Positions 1-13,000 of a DNA stretch of 64,000 nucleotides are shown here, piece by piece (within the stretch, counting starts at the first letter, position 1; the number at the start of each line of letters is the position of its first letter). Origin of the DNA: Notospermus geniculatus (Eukaryota; Nemertea; Pilidiophora; Heteronemertea; Lineidae); assembly GCA_002633025.1 (NCBI GenBank), contig NMRB01001095.1:103079-167078 (forward strand), given 5' to 3'. The notes under the pieces are model-generated. The model was not told where the DNA came from. It ran no database searches and worked only from the letters and a program-made list of their open reading frames with translations. The position numbers were made by a program, and so were the translations under genes.

Positions 1-14
1 TGAACAATTGAAAA

Positions 15-86
15 GCTGTGGCTCAACCTGAGTTCAAGATAATCTTTGTTGCTGTGGCTCAACCTGAGTTCAAGATAATTTTTGTT
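15..86. repeat. 36-bp direct tandem duplication
   Basis: Two adjacent 36-bp units (15-50 and 51-86) both begin GCTGTGGCTCAACCTGAG. The first 29 bases of the window resemble 43687-43715, so this is the edge of a dispersed repeat that was locally duplicated here. Confidence 0.8.
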
Positions 87-749
87 GGTGCATACGGCCC
101 TAGATAGATGTTTATTTTGATAGTTTCATCCTTAGCAACATTTGATAAGATTTCACTGCAATCCTTGGAGAAATTCTCACTTTCTTTTTCTGCATATTTC
201 TCCATCTGAACTCATCAAATCAATTAAAACCAAATTAGTCTTTCACTTATGAGGCATGACAAGGCTCTCACCGCGAATAACTCACAAAAAAAATACCCAT
301 TGATCCTGTTGAATTAATACTGCATTAATCGCATTGGGCTATATTTAGAACAATAGCCGAATCTCACGGTAAATTGGTCCGGGACTATGATCGGTGTAGA
401 AGCATTAGCTTTTATGGTGTAAACTGTATTAAATATTGATTATGAGATGGATTCATTTCTGATGTTGTCTTCGAAGACTTCTGTTGATTTGCGAGACTCT
501 TGAGGATGCTTGGTGAAGAAGTTGGTTCAGGTCGCTGCAGAGTTTGGTGTCGCTGTTGTTCGGCAGATTTCTAAATTCCGAATGGATAAATTTGTCATAT
601 TTTCACGGATATCTGACTTCGATGTGAGCGCGGCATGAGAATGATTTGACTGTTTCCGCTATTGAGTTGAGAAAGAGGTCTTTTCAAGCATTTTGTGGCC
701 TTGGCCCTATTCGAACCACCAGAGGCACAGCTGACTCCTTGATGTGGTT

Positions 750-952
750 AAAGGGGCTGTTCGTTTTCGTCACTTGAGGAACCTGAGTTGTGATCCTTGG
801 GAAAACGGAAAAAGCTATGCACTTGCAAATTGCAGGGATTATTTGTTATGCTGTACAGAATAATCGCTGCAATTTGAAGCTTCATAGCTTTCTCCATTTT
901 CTCAAGGATCACAACTCAGATTCCTCAATTGACGAAAACGAACAGCCCCTTT
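750..952. mobile_element. Palindromic MITE-like element (~203 bp)
   Basis: The left arm begins AAAGGGGCTGTTCGTTTTCG and the right arm ends with its near-exact reverse complement (CGAAAACGAACAGCCCCTTT). Similarity continues inward through TTGTGATCCTT and AAGGATCACAA to a centre near 850. The whole would fold into one long hairpin. No open reading frame of note; a non-autonomous DNA transposon or foldback element is inferred. Confidence 0.7.
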
Positions 953-2158
953 TCACTGAATGAAGGAGTTCATTGCATAGTGGCAGCGGACTGTAAGAAG
1001 ACCGTCCCTTTCAATAGGAAATTGACAAGGACCGACCATAACCTTATGGTTTACAATACATTTCTACAGCAGCGACACCTTGTGACCTTGACTCACTTGC
1101 ACTCTGGTGCAAACTGCTGAGTTAGACACGATATCGTCCAATAAAATCACTTGTAGGATGAGCTCGGCATTGTGTCCTGTTTCTTAGCAATGGAAACTGA
1201 AATCAACAGATCGTCTATGAAATGTACACAGATCATGCTATGATGTCCCATCAGGGATTATCACTTCATGCATGATTGAATAGATTATCAGTGGAGATTG
1301 GAGAAATGGACAGAGCTGTGATCTTTTCTGTTCGTTTCTTGGATAAGCTCATTGTCAAATTCAGGGTCAAATTCTTCTGTTCACTCGGTTATGGAAATTA
1401 AAATGTGGAATGCATGTTTGTCTTGTGATATGCAGTCAGGGTGATACCAGAGTTCGGCGGTCAATTCAGTGTGATTCAGTTGGGGAATGAACCCATGGTA
1501 TCCCTCTGTACCAACCGTTAGCCAGCACTACTCACCCAGCTCCACTGATATAAGTTATGAATCAAAATCCTACCTGGAGTGAGATGATTGATATTTTGTG
1601 TTGATTTTCAATAACATTTTCAACTCGGTGTGAATAGTCAAATTTACTAGCTGAGATTAAAAAAATCAATCAGTGTGGTGTATAGATTTATTAATTGGTG
1701 CACTGGTACTAAAACATTCAAGACATTACGCACTTTAAACGGAAAAAATAGATGTTTTTCACTTCACGCAAGAAAATAGCGATTATAATAAAAGTTGGTA
1801 CCCTACATAAGGCAAACAGAGAATATTTTCATGCGAGCTTGAAATCAACAAGAATGCACATGCATCAGTGTTTTTCCTCAGTTGGGGGTCGATGGAGGGG
1901 CGGTCAGTTTAACGATGGTCGCGGCTATAGCAACATGATGTGTAAATGGATTGAGGAACTTGATTAAGTGAAGCGTGACAGTTGTCACCACATGCGAGAC
2001 TGTGTAAAACATCGTTGGTGTGTTTATGGAGTCCGTTGGATTTTTCATTAGGAACGATTCATGTATTTGCATTGGTGGATTGTTTTTAATGGATATGTCA
2101 CTTTATGAATGACTGCATTGCCGTGCCTTGCTGCTGCTCAGAAAAACTTCAGATTAAT

Positions 2159-3205
2159 ATGTACACTCATGGAAAAAAGTAAATGGACAGCAGTTTTTCT
2201 TGAATATCTCCAAACCATTGCGATGTAGGAGACTGAGCCTAACATATGTGATAGCAAATTTTCCTGGCTATCTGATGATATCAAAGTTCGGAAAATCCGG
2301 TGAAATCCACCTTTGAGAGAAGGAATTTTGTAAAGTCATGTTTTTGGCTACTTTTTTATTTGCAGGTTTTCACTGAAAATTTTTATAGGCGCGTGTTCCT
2401 CTCATCGAGAGCTTTAATATCACACCTTCAATTTCCAATTATTTTAATTAGAAAGGTGGTTTTTAACCACTTTTATCGAAACTATTCGGCACATGCCAGA
2501 CACACCTTTGAAAAGGCCCTCCCCAGCCTATTGTGAGCTGTGTTGTCATTTTTTCTTCACAATGAATGAGCAAAACCAAGTCATGGAAGGTAGTGGTCAG
2601 ACGGTCAATTTGCTAAATAGGGTCAATTTTTAATACGGTCCACTTGTCATACTCCATTGGGTACTGGCATGACTGGTGGTTGACCAACTGTTTATTGATC
2701 TAAATTCAATTTCACATTATTTGAATTGTGTGGTGAATTTTCTATCAACTAGTGCAGGCCTATAACCACACGCACACGTCAACACACAAAAAGCTATTGA
2801 AACCCCATTTATTATGATCTACTCAACAGGACAATGACAGCAAGGGATTGTGTCAAAGGTGTGTCTGGCATGTCCCGAATAGTTTTGATAAAAGTGGTTA
2901 AAAACAACCTTTCTAATTAAAATAATTGAAAATTTAAGGTATGATACGAAAGCTCTCGATGAGAGGAACACGCTCCTATAAAAATTTTCAGTGAAAACCT
3001 GCAAATAAAAAAGTAGCCAAAAACATGACTTTACAAAATTCCTTCTCTCAAAGGTGGATTTCACCGGATTTTCCGAACTTTGATATCATCAGATAGCCAG
3101 GAAAATTTGCTATCACATATGTTAGGCTCAGTCGCCTACATCGCAATGGTTTGGAGATATTCAAGAAAAACTGCTGTCCATTTACTTTTTTCCATGAGTG
3201 TACAT
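2159..3205. mobile_element. Long foldback element, 353-bp arms with 341-bp loop
   Basis: The left arm (2159-2511) and right arm (2853-3205) are inverted copies of equal length. The outer ends read ATGTACACTCATGG and CCATGAGTGTACAT. Arm identity is high with scattered substitutions. Both arms contain the same short open frame read inward, which I take as by-product rather than gene. No target-site duplication is obvious. It sits in a rootletin intron, so the pre-mRNA would contain a long double-stranded hairpin. Confidence 0.8.
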
Positions 3206-3657
3206 GAAGTGTTTCTTTAGTGCTTTTTTTGAGGTCAGCCAGGTTAAGTCCAAGTTTCTAGTGGAATTTTAGCTGATTGTAGCCTGGACACTGTACTTTT
3301 AATGAACTTGGTATAAATTCTGACTTAGGACCAATGCTGAACTTATCACTGTGAGAAGTCTGTAGACTGAATCTGCTGAAATATTTGGATATCATCATGA
3401 CACCCTACATGTACATTGAGTTTTAAAATCTTATCATGGGATAATTTGTGTTTTAAAATGGAAGCCGACGTCCTGCTGCAATTTTGCAGTTCTTGAATAT
3501 CAGTCAAGTTCTGTTGCTGTCCTTTCCCGATGGTATCTTCTTCTCTAACATAACACTAAATTTGCCTCCATGCCTCTCGAAATTGAGATAGAAAACTTCA
3601 TGCAGATCTGCGTGGCGTCTGCTCGCGGTGTAACTGTTAGTATGTTGTCTCGTCCAG

Positions 3658-4086
3658 GCCTGAACCAAACGTTGGAGATGAACGATAACCTACAGGAGAA
3701 CCTCCAACAAGAAATCGCCATCTTGAATCGCGAGAAGGGCGAATTGAACGAACAACTGAACGCCGTCACGCGCCAGAAGTCCAGTCTCGCCGAAGAACTT
3801 TTGGAAATCCGTCGGGAGATTGAACGACAGAGCGACACGATCGTCCGCATCGCCAAAGAGAAGGAGGATCTGACGAAGGAAAAGGCATCGTTGGTCGTCC
3901 AGTTGACAGCTTCGGAACGCGAGAACAGGCAACAGTCGGAGGTGATTGCAAGTCTGAAGAGCGACAAGGATGGCCTGGAGTCGCATCTATACGAGACGCA
4001 GCAGGTCAACGCGGCGCTCGAGGTCCGCAAGGAGCAGCTCGAGGGCGAGAACCAGGAACTTCTGCTGCGCAAGGAATCATTGCAAG
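3658..4086 (+). CDS. CROCC: Rootletin exon 1 in window
   Basis: Acceptor CGTCCAG and donor GTAAGC; the exon starts at codon position 2 and ends at position 1. The product runs from LNQTLEMNDNLQ to QELLLRKESLQ and is continuous coiled coil. An upstream ATG at 3570 in the same frame lies before the acceptor and is probably intronic. Confidence 0.88.
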
Positions 4087-7000
4087 GTAAGCAACACTCG
4101 ATTCACCTTTCTCACTGACCTTGAGGTGACCTTCTAAGTGGTCTCTTCTTACGCTGTTGCCCTCACAGTGTCATTCTCCGAAACATGCACTGGCTGCTAT
4201 ATGGCCAACATGGACCTCTTTAAACCTCCTACCCTTTGAACTAATCTACAAATATTATTTTACGACTTCCTGAGCAGTCATTGATGATCTGTCCATTATT
4301 GTCAACCAGTGTTGACAAGTCATAAAACAAATATGAAAAGTGAATTAACTCCTCAAATATTGGCCGACTGTGTTCAGAGTGTTCATAAACTAAGTGCTCG
4401 GGTATAAATCATGAACTGTGAATGGACTTTAAATATTCGAATCGGGCCAGACATGTTAAGACATGATTGGTAGGGTCGTTTAAATTTGTCAATGGCAAAC
4501 GGTGCATAGGTGTTCATGAGATCAATTTTAATGGACTGAGAAGTGAAATATCATTGTCTCTATAACAATGGCCTTAATATACCGTCAGGTAGTTATATAC
4601 CTGCTGCACGCGATCTAATTTTTCATGCGATTTTCTCCGAATTCAAATTCAGGGCCTATTGGGCTGAAATCCATTGACCGACAGTAAGCCTTTATTGAAC
4701 ATATTCAGAAAATATGATGAAAAAGTTTATTGTGTACGCAGGCACATGGTATTGTTCTGAACTTCTGAAACTTTCAGCCGTCTGTTGAGGGCCGTTTGCA
4801 TTTTGCTTTTCATGGTCTATTTACTTCTGTGGGAAAAAATATCAGCCTCTTTTCTGGCTGCTTCTGATCCAATGGAAGGGGGCAATGCCTGTGCACTCCC
4901 AGCTGTTTCTAATCCAAATGAAGGGTGCACTCTACACAGGCAGAAACAGCCAGAAAAGAGGCTGATAATTTTTGCTAGGTCAGGTTTGGCTGGTCCTTAT
5001 TGATGATCAACCTGTGGTAACCCTCATGTTGCTTGACAAAATGTCATATGTACCTTGTAATCGCACCTTTCTTGTTCATGATCCACCCCACTTGGCATGT
5101 AATTCCTTTACAAGCATTGCAGCAGTTCTCAAATAATACACTATTCATGTTGGCCAACTTAGCGTGAGCCGGTTTAAACGGCCACTTCATTGGCATAAAA
5201 GTAAATAGATCAGTGCATGACATGTGGTCACTCATCCAAGAAAAGGCTTAGAAATCGAATGTCCTGATAAAATTCCCCAGCACTTGCCTAATGACATTTT
5301 ACGGAACCTCTCAAACAACAAGACCCAACTTGCGTGACATCGCACGCCGTTCTTTACTAAACATTGCTCTGGGCCCAGAATGAGAAAGTTCAACGCACGG
5401 TCCAAGGTAATCTTCTTTTTATTTTCTATTTCCTTCAAAATTTGGGGGGGGGGGAGGTTTCTGCGGAAAAAGGATTTTCTGGATGTTGCCGGTCAAGTTT
5501 TATTTTTCACTGGACTTGCAGTTCCTTCGGATAATGATTTTGTCATCGGAGTTTGAGGTCTTGCTGAATCGAGAGGGCAGCACATGTGTCACTTGTTTTG
5601 TATGACATTTCCCATTGAGATTCAAAATGGCTGCTAATAGCAGCCATCTTGAATCTCAAAATTCATTGAAAATTCAGGCAAAACATTTAAAAACAGTGCA
5701 TTATCAAAACTAATTTTTGGCCCTTTCTCCTTCAGCGGACATCGCCCGTCTACGCAAAGAGATGGAAATCGAGGTGGAAAAGCTCGAACACCAGAAGGAG
5801 ATCCTGAACCAGAGGCTCCAGCAGATCGAAAAGGATCTGAAATTGGCCCTGAAACAGGAACAGCAGGCTCATGAGGAGGACCTCGAGAGAGTCCAAAGGG
5901 AGAAGGTATGTGTATCCTTCAACAATAGTTAAAGACCCTCGCATTAGGCATCAATCGCCAGCACTCAGGGACAGCACACCTTACCCACTACATGTAGGCC
6001 AAATCCCCATCTTCAAAGTGTAAAGATGGCATGATTACCATATCTTTGTCCAGAGGTTATGTCCATATATTAAAGTGAGAGTGAATTCCATGGCCGTAGT
6101 TCATAATATTTTCATGCCATGGATTGGTAGCTGTGCTAAGCCTAAATTTCATGTACACAACCAGGCTGTGTGCATACACAGCCCTCTTTCAGTGTACATG
6201 TCATACAATGTGGAGAAGAAGGGCGAGAGGATTTGTGATCAAGGGTGCTCCTATGAAGGTATCCAACAGGATTCATCCATTGTCAGACCTTGATTTAAGT
6301 GGTGATAACTGCCTCAGTGATTTGCCTTTGTGCCTTTAGTTTTGGTCCACTGAAGACAATGGACTGTGCACTGCCTGATCATTGACTTTGCCTGGCCCTG
6401 ACAGATCCTTAAGTCGAGGTCTGCTTGTGCAAGGGGAAAGATTACAGGGCCAATGCAGTCAGGGATGTAGAGTGGGAGTTGGGAGTGCTGGCAGTGCTAC
6501 CTGATAACCTTTTTTAATCAGTCCTGAGTTGGGAAAATGACCAAGTAATACAGCAGTGTTTCTTTTCAGATTCCCAGCTATACTTTTGTGAATTTGTCAG
6601 AATTTTTTTTGTGGAGAAAGCCGAATATTATCAATGACTTATCATTTCTTCCTTTGAAGGAGAACCAGCGTATCCAACTGGAGAGCCAGCGCGAGGAAAT
6701 CCTTCATGCCAACGCCATGGAGAAGGAAGACCTCGTCACCAGGTACGAACGTGAGAAAGATGAACTCCAGTGTGAGATTGTGTCACTCCAGCGCGACAGG
6801 GACGATTCACTTCTCATGGCGGAGAATGACAAACAACAGGTTAGTGATAATTCGGTTGATAACACCATTGAATAGAGAGGCTGGCCAAATGAAAATACAA
6901 GCTCAAATTTCCACCTCACGCCACCACAGTACTGTAACTCAAATTTTCTAACTCTTTTCAGGCTCTTTCACTTGCTGAACAAGAAAAGTCCACCCTCCAG

Positions 7001-10000
7001 GAAAAACTCAACAATGCTCAACGCGAGCATGCAAACCTGACTATGGACTACGACCGCCTTAAACGTGAGGCCATCGCCCGCTCCGAGCAGGACAAGGCCA
7101 CCATCAATAGTGTACAGGCAGATCTGAAACGCTTTAGGATACAGTTTGAGGAGGCCACGTAAGTATTGGGGGAGCGTAGGCTACGTGAACTGTAATCCTG
7201 CATTGGGAGGGGGCATTCAAGCAAAACCTCCACTGTCAAAGAGGCGACCTCTTCATCACATGAAGAGTTGGTCTGGCTGGGATTGCACCTGGAACCTCAT
7301 GAGTGACAGGTGCGGATGTTTACACTTTGCCACTCTGACATCCCTGGGAAATTGATAAATTCATTCCGTGTTTTCAGAGAAGCTCATGAGAAAGAACTGA
7401 AGGACCTCAAAAACATTATCACCGATCTCCAGAAGCAGCGAGAACAGGCTCTTCGGGAGGTTGCTGAGCTCAAGGTACAGCTCAAGATGGTGGAGGAATC
7501 TCGCGACTGCATCAGACGTGACCTCATCGAGGCTAACAGGAAGATCAGGGAAGGTAAGTCTCTGCTGGCTATTCCAGTTTCCTCCTACATTACTATAAAT
7601 CTTGGTAATTTGCTACCCGGGCAGTGGCTGACAGATTCTGACTTCTCTAACTGTCTTGACTGATTTTTCCCAGGTGAGGAATGCCGCGAGCTGATGCGCA
7701 AAGACATCACAGACCTGAAACGCTGCTGCAACGACGAGGTGCGTGAGAAAGAGGCTGTGGAGAAGGCCAACGAGGAACTGCGATCCAAGATCAAGAAGTG
7801 TGAAGCCGAGAAGGTGGACCTTGGACGAAACCTTTCGGACTCAAAGCAAAGAATGTTGGGTAAGTCCTAAAAATATTGAATCAAGACTAATTGCTAGATT
7901 ATGACTTGTCGGCATAGAACCAGTTCTGGATTTAGTGGTATGCTTTGTCGTGGTGACAAGGAATTGGTGACATTGCAAGGTTTTCATACTTTTCTTCTTT
8001 CTTCAGTTCTCGAGGAAGAAAAATCGGGGGTTCAGAAGGAGGCCGGAGATCTTCGTGCCAGTCTACGGGAGGTTGAGAAGGCTCGTCTCGACGCCAGACG
8101 AGAGCTTCAGGAACTCCGTCGACAGGTGAAGATGTTGGACGGCGAGCGTGGGAAACTGTCGAAGGAGGTGACGGACCTCCAGGCTCGGGTTGCTAGGGAT
8201 GAGGAGAAGGAGGAGGAAGCGAGGAGGGAGAACTTTGGATTGAAGCAGAAGGTAAGTGGAAATATGCCGGACAGAAAAAGGACCCGATCAAGACTCCAGA
8301 GCATGAAAGTCTTGCTGTCTCACGAGCTCCAGCAAGCTGCCGTTTTTGGTGCCATGATTCTGTGAAGTGAACCTTGATGGAAAAATGGAAATTTTCCTGG
8401 TCTTTGAGATGATTTTGGTGCCGTGATTCTGTGAACCTTGCCGGAAATGTGGACATTTTCCTTGTCTTCGTGATGTTTACATGGCTGTACATTGTTATCC
8501 TTCAGGTGGTTGAGACTGAAGCCAGCCGTGAAGCACTCCGTAAGGAGTTGGCAAACTGTCAACGCAAGATGGCCGAACTTGAAGATGAAATCCGTCTGAA
8601 GGAGAAAGACTTCCACATGGCGATGGAAGACAGCCGTCGCGATCAGAAGAAGATGGAAGACAACCGCCGAAACCTTGAAATTCAACTGGAAAATGCGAAC
8701 GCAGATTTAGCCGAGTTGAAATTGAATTTGAGTGGTGCTGAAGGACGCGTCAACGCCCTTGAGTCGCAGCTTGCTCGCGTTGAGGGTGCAAAACGTGACA
8801 TTGCATTCAAGTTGGCTAGCATCCATTCGACGCTTCGTCGTACCATTGGCTTCCGTCAGGAGATGCCGCGATCGCCGAGTCCGGTTGCTCGTGCCAGGAG
8901 TCCGAGCCCGAAGAGGTCAAGGCCAACTTCCCCAACCAAAGGTAAGCTGCAGCCCGATCTCAAATCCTAGTTCAGTTGCATCTTCAGTTTCTCTTTTGAG
9001 GGCAGGACTGCAAGCCCTGCTCCGTCCAACAAATCCCATCTAATGAATTTCATTATTCCACATTCTTACAATTACATGGTTTGTATTTTGCAGGCTTTGA
9101 CAACACCTACACCACAACCACCGAAGGCCGTGGTTCGCCCATTCCACGCACAGGCTCCCCCGACCGCAGTCGCAGCCCCATGCGCAGCCTCTCTCCGTCC
9201 CGCATGGGTGAAGTCAACGTCGCCGACATTGACCCAGAGGCAGTCAGGGTTGCGTTACGTGATTTCGTGCAGCAGTTGGCTGGTGCTGAGCGTGAACGTG
9301 ACGATGCTCTCTCCGCCTGCCGCAGCTTGTCGCAGCAGTTGAAGGAGATGGAGGAGGACCGTGACCGCACTGAAGGTCGTTTGATGCAGCTTCAGAGGTC
9401 GTTGGGCGAATGTGAAGAAGGTGGGTGCCATTTAGTATTGTATTGTTTTGTATTTTTCGATCAGGGCCAAAGCATCATTTGCCCTGTTATGGAAGAGGCC
9501 ATTTCAAGCTACTCATGTTCCTCACTCGGAAGGGGTCTTTTACTCGCCCTTGCAAAGGCACAAGGTAGAAGGCACCATGGCTTACTGTCCCATGCAACAG
9601 ATGTGAAGAGCCAGGAATGGTTAATCCCACATGGTGTTAATCCCTTATGACGCAGGACTTGCTGCTTGCTAAGCAGACGTGATAACCACTAGGCTATCAG
9701 GGCTTCCTTCAATGCTGTTTTCTGTTGGATCTGACGGACTTTGCGTCTGCATTACCAATAGATCTGACACCTCACACTTGGCTAGCTCTGCCAATAAAGA
9801 AAATCCAGTCAATTGCCATACAAATATATTGAATAGCCATTTTAATCATAATCGTCAAGTCTCCCACTTTGAAAAGAGATTGACCAAGATATCAAGTGAC
9901 ACGTCTCGATATCACGATATCCCGGCGATCAATTGTTGGCCTTTCATTCATGAAGTCTTTGGCAGACTGCCAGAGGTCAGGTTTCTTGGTGAATTTGTGA

Positions 10001-13000
10001 TTTCAGACTTCCATTTGGAATATCGCCAACACTTAGGCCAAACCAACTGATATACTTGTTACACACTTTGAAAAATGGACTTATAAATTTGAATGGCATT
10101 GGTATCACTTGGCTGTGAAATGAGGATATCATTCCCCTTGCCTGGCTAACTTCCCGGGCCTCTGCATGTTCTTTGGACAAACATTTGCTATGCCTATCTG
10201 CTAGGCCTAATACCACTGCATATATAATATGCCTTCAAAGAGTAAAAGTGAAAGCCTATGTAGTCTAAATATTAGCCACAGTGTTTGCTTGACGACAGGG
10301 TGAGTTTAGCAAGAAAACGACCTCAAAACACGACAGAGGTGAATATTTTTCTTGAAATTTTGGATCCTGAGGACCTCAAACCTATTTTACTTTTACTTCC
10401 TTGGTTTAAGGAATTGATACCGAACTGGAGGTATTGGTCGTCTCACCAAACCCGCGAGGGTGGAGCTAAAATGCAGACCTAAACCCGAGGCGCTTCGCCG
10501 AGGGTTTAGGTCGGAATGACAGCTCCACCCGAGCGGGTTTGGTGAGACGACCAATACCGACAGTGAGGTATCAATTTCTATTCTAAACCACCTTTCCACA
10601 GAGCTATATCTGGCACTAAAACATTCATAGGCCTATTCAGTTCAGTGCGATTTGATTGCAAATAGGCCTATTTTGAGATGTTCAGAGTCAATCCGACCCG
10701 GCATCCGGCTCGCGGATGACGCTACGTCGATGACGCGACGTCACTGTGTAACAACATGTACATCGTGCCTACATCGTGTACATCGGTGTGCAGCGCTAGG
10801 CCCAAGCTGCAGGAGCCGAAATGAGACAGCAGGGCACTTTCTTCAACGGATTTTCCGCAGGATGTGTAGCTTGTGATACAAAACATTCTTGGGATAGGTC
10901 AGTGAGTATGCATCTCGCCCATATTCTTTGCACTGCCTCTCTGAATGCTCGAAGCGAGAAACACAAATGGGCGGGTTTTGGTTGCGACACCAAAGCCCGG
11001 TGTGGTTAAAACGAGGCTAATGCATTATCCATTGAAAACAAGGCTCACTGTGACCAAGGTGGTTTAGAATAGTATTGCAATACATTCCTTTCAATTTACA
11101 TATTTTAGTCCCGTTTGTCTGAATTGATCATCTCTTTGGTCTTGCTTGCTCTTCGACCTTTGTAAGGCTGCCCCTGGAAAATCTAGTGGTGCCATCTGTT
11201 GTTCATTTATGAAACTAGATTCTCATGCAAAATGTGGTGGCCTTAGCCATTTGGTTTAGTTCAGGCCTAACTGAATTTTCCTTTGCAGTATCCCAACTAC
11301 AGTAGAACCTCCCGTAACGGACACCTCTGCCAGGAGGACGCCTCTCTAAGGACAGCAGAGTTCAGTCGTCTGTTGACAGCACTTGGCAGTCCTAAATGAG
11401 TCCTTGATAAAGGTTCCACTCAATTTCGACTTGGTAAAAAGCCAAAAATTCAACTCATAAACTTTTTACAGTTGTTTCTATCTATGTTTTCTTGGATTTT
11501 TCCAGACAAGCGAGGTATCGACAGCCGTCTTGCCAGCGCCCAGGCCGCCCTCATGCTCCAGGAGGAGACCATCCGCCGCAATGAGCGCGAACGCAAGACA
11601 CTCTGCGACAAGATCGATAATCTTGAACGATGTCTTGGAGCAGTCGAGGCCGAGAAACGTCAGATGGAGGAACGAATCCAGAAGTTGCGCCAGAACGAGG
11701 CGAGGTTGGAAGACGACAAGAAACAGGGACGCGCCATGTTGGACGATGCGGAGAACAGGTGCACCAAGTTGGAGCTGAACAGACGTTCCTTGGAAGGTGA
11801 CCTTCAGAGAATGCGATTGACCTTGACTGATAAGGAGACAGAGAACCAGGTAAGAATCATCAAAATTTTCTCACGTTTATTCCCTGTAGACTTGCAAATT
11901 GTCTTACCGTATTCTTTGACTATGCAGAATTGCAGTAGGTCGGCCGAAAAAATGGAATTTTGTGCCAGGTTGTCTTAGGCAACTCATGTAGCCCTGCTTC
12001 TCCAAGTTGTCTAAGTTGAACATAGCTTGTGCAGATAACGTCATCACAGAAAAATCTGCCAAGTTGATGGTCAAATTGACGTCAAATTACGTTGTCGAAC
12101 CACATGACACACTTTATTGTTGGTGCAGGTGGAGTGTGTGTGACTTCAACCATGACATGATGTACACATGACACACTTTGTCGTCGACGTCAGCATGGTG
12201 GACAGCGAGTCAAAAGTGACGTCATAATGAACCACCTCACAAGCTCTATATGATGCCTCAACCCTAGGCGACTCGAAATGATTGAACAGATGGCCAATCA
12301 CACTTGATATTGCCCCCCTGTGATCAAGTACCCCATAAGTCACACAACAACTAAGAACACATACATAATTAATGATCACTTTCATGGCTATTGACATTTA
12401 TATCTTAATTAGATAATGAATTATGAAACTGTCCGAGGACAATGCCGGGTTGCATTGACTCTGTTCCACCCTTAGTTGATAGTACATTTAACAGCTTCAT
12501 CATGTACGAATAGACTTATATTCTGCAAAACTCTACGTGGAGTGAACCCTCAATATCATACACTTTCTATTGGTATTTGTTGACTGACTTAAGAATCATG
12601 CACTTGCCTCTGGACTTGTACCAGATGTCGTCTGCGTTCTAGGACTTGGCTAGCTCTTAGTCTGGTCATATGCTGTGTTGATACAAATGGTTGAACGTGG
12701 CTAGGAGGTCGCTTGCTGTGTTTTCCTATTATGCTCTGTTGAACACAGTTGTGCAGTTTTCGGAACTATCCAGTTTTACCTAGCTATCACTGTGTGTTCA
12801 TCATTACATTTGGAAATTTGATTCTTGGATGAGTGTTTACGAGTGCTTAAGGATGGTATCGAATGAGAAAGCTGTGCTCGTCGCCGGCAAAACAAAGGAG
12901 GGAAAACCACAATATTTTGTTTTGGAACCTATAAATATCAGAAAGTTGCATTCATACATGGTAAATAATAATAGCTTTCTCCGGCCGAGTACCCATAGAG

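Larger units (their letters stand above)
1..3657 (+). other. Rootletin upstream intron (partial), repeat-filled
   Basis: No coiled-coil or other protein-like exon is visible here. The first recognisable rootletin exon begins at 3658 in the middle of a codon, so this stretch is most simply read as the 3' part of an intron. It holds a 36-bp direct duplication (15-86), a ~200-bp palindrome (750-952) and a 1,047-bp foldback element (2159-3205). The remainder shows nothing recognisable. Confidence 0.6.
9421..11505 (+). other. Rootletin intron with palindromic element
   Basis: This 2.1-kb intron holds a tRNA-like fragment near 9640-9703, a strong palindrome at 10403-10589 and a short dispersed repeat at 11301-11365. 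I see no exon in it; the phases of exons 9 and 10 join directly. Confidence 0.7.

Noticed and set aside
2300-3064. Two near-identical ~80-codon frames (KSTFERRNFVKS...) on opposite strands
   Set aside because: They are the two arms of the foldback element read inward. There is no ATG start and no recognisable domain; the similarity comes from the DNA repeat.
3545-4072. 175-codon minus-strand open frame antisense to rootletin exon 1
   Set aside because: Shadow of the coding strand: serine and arginine runs come from reverse-complemented Glu/Gln/Lys codons of the coiled coil.
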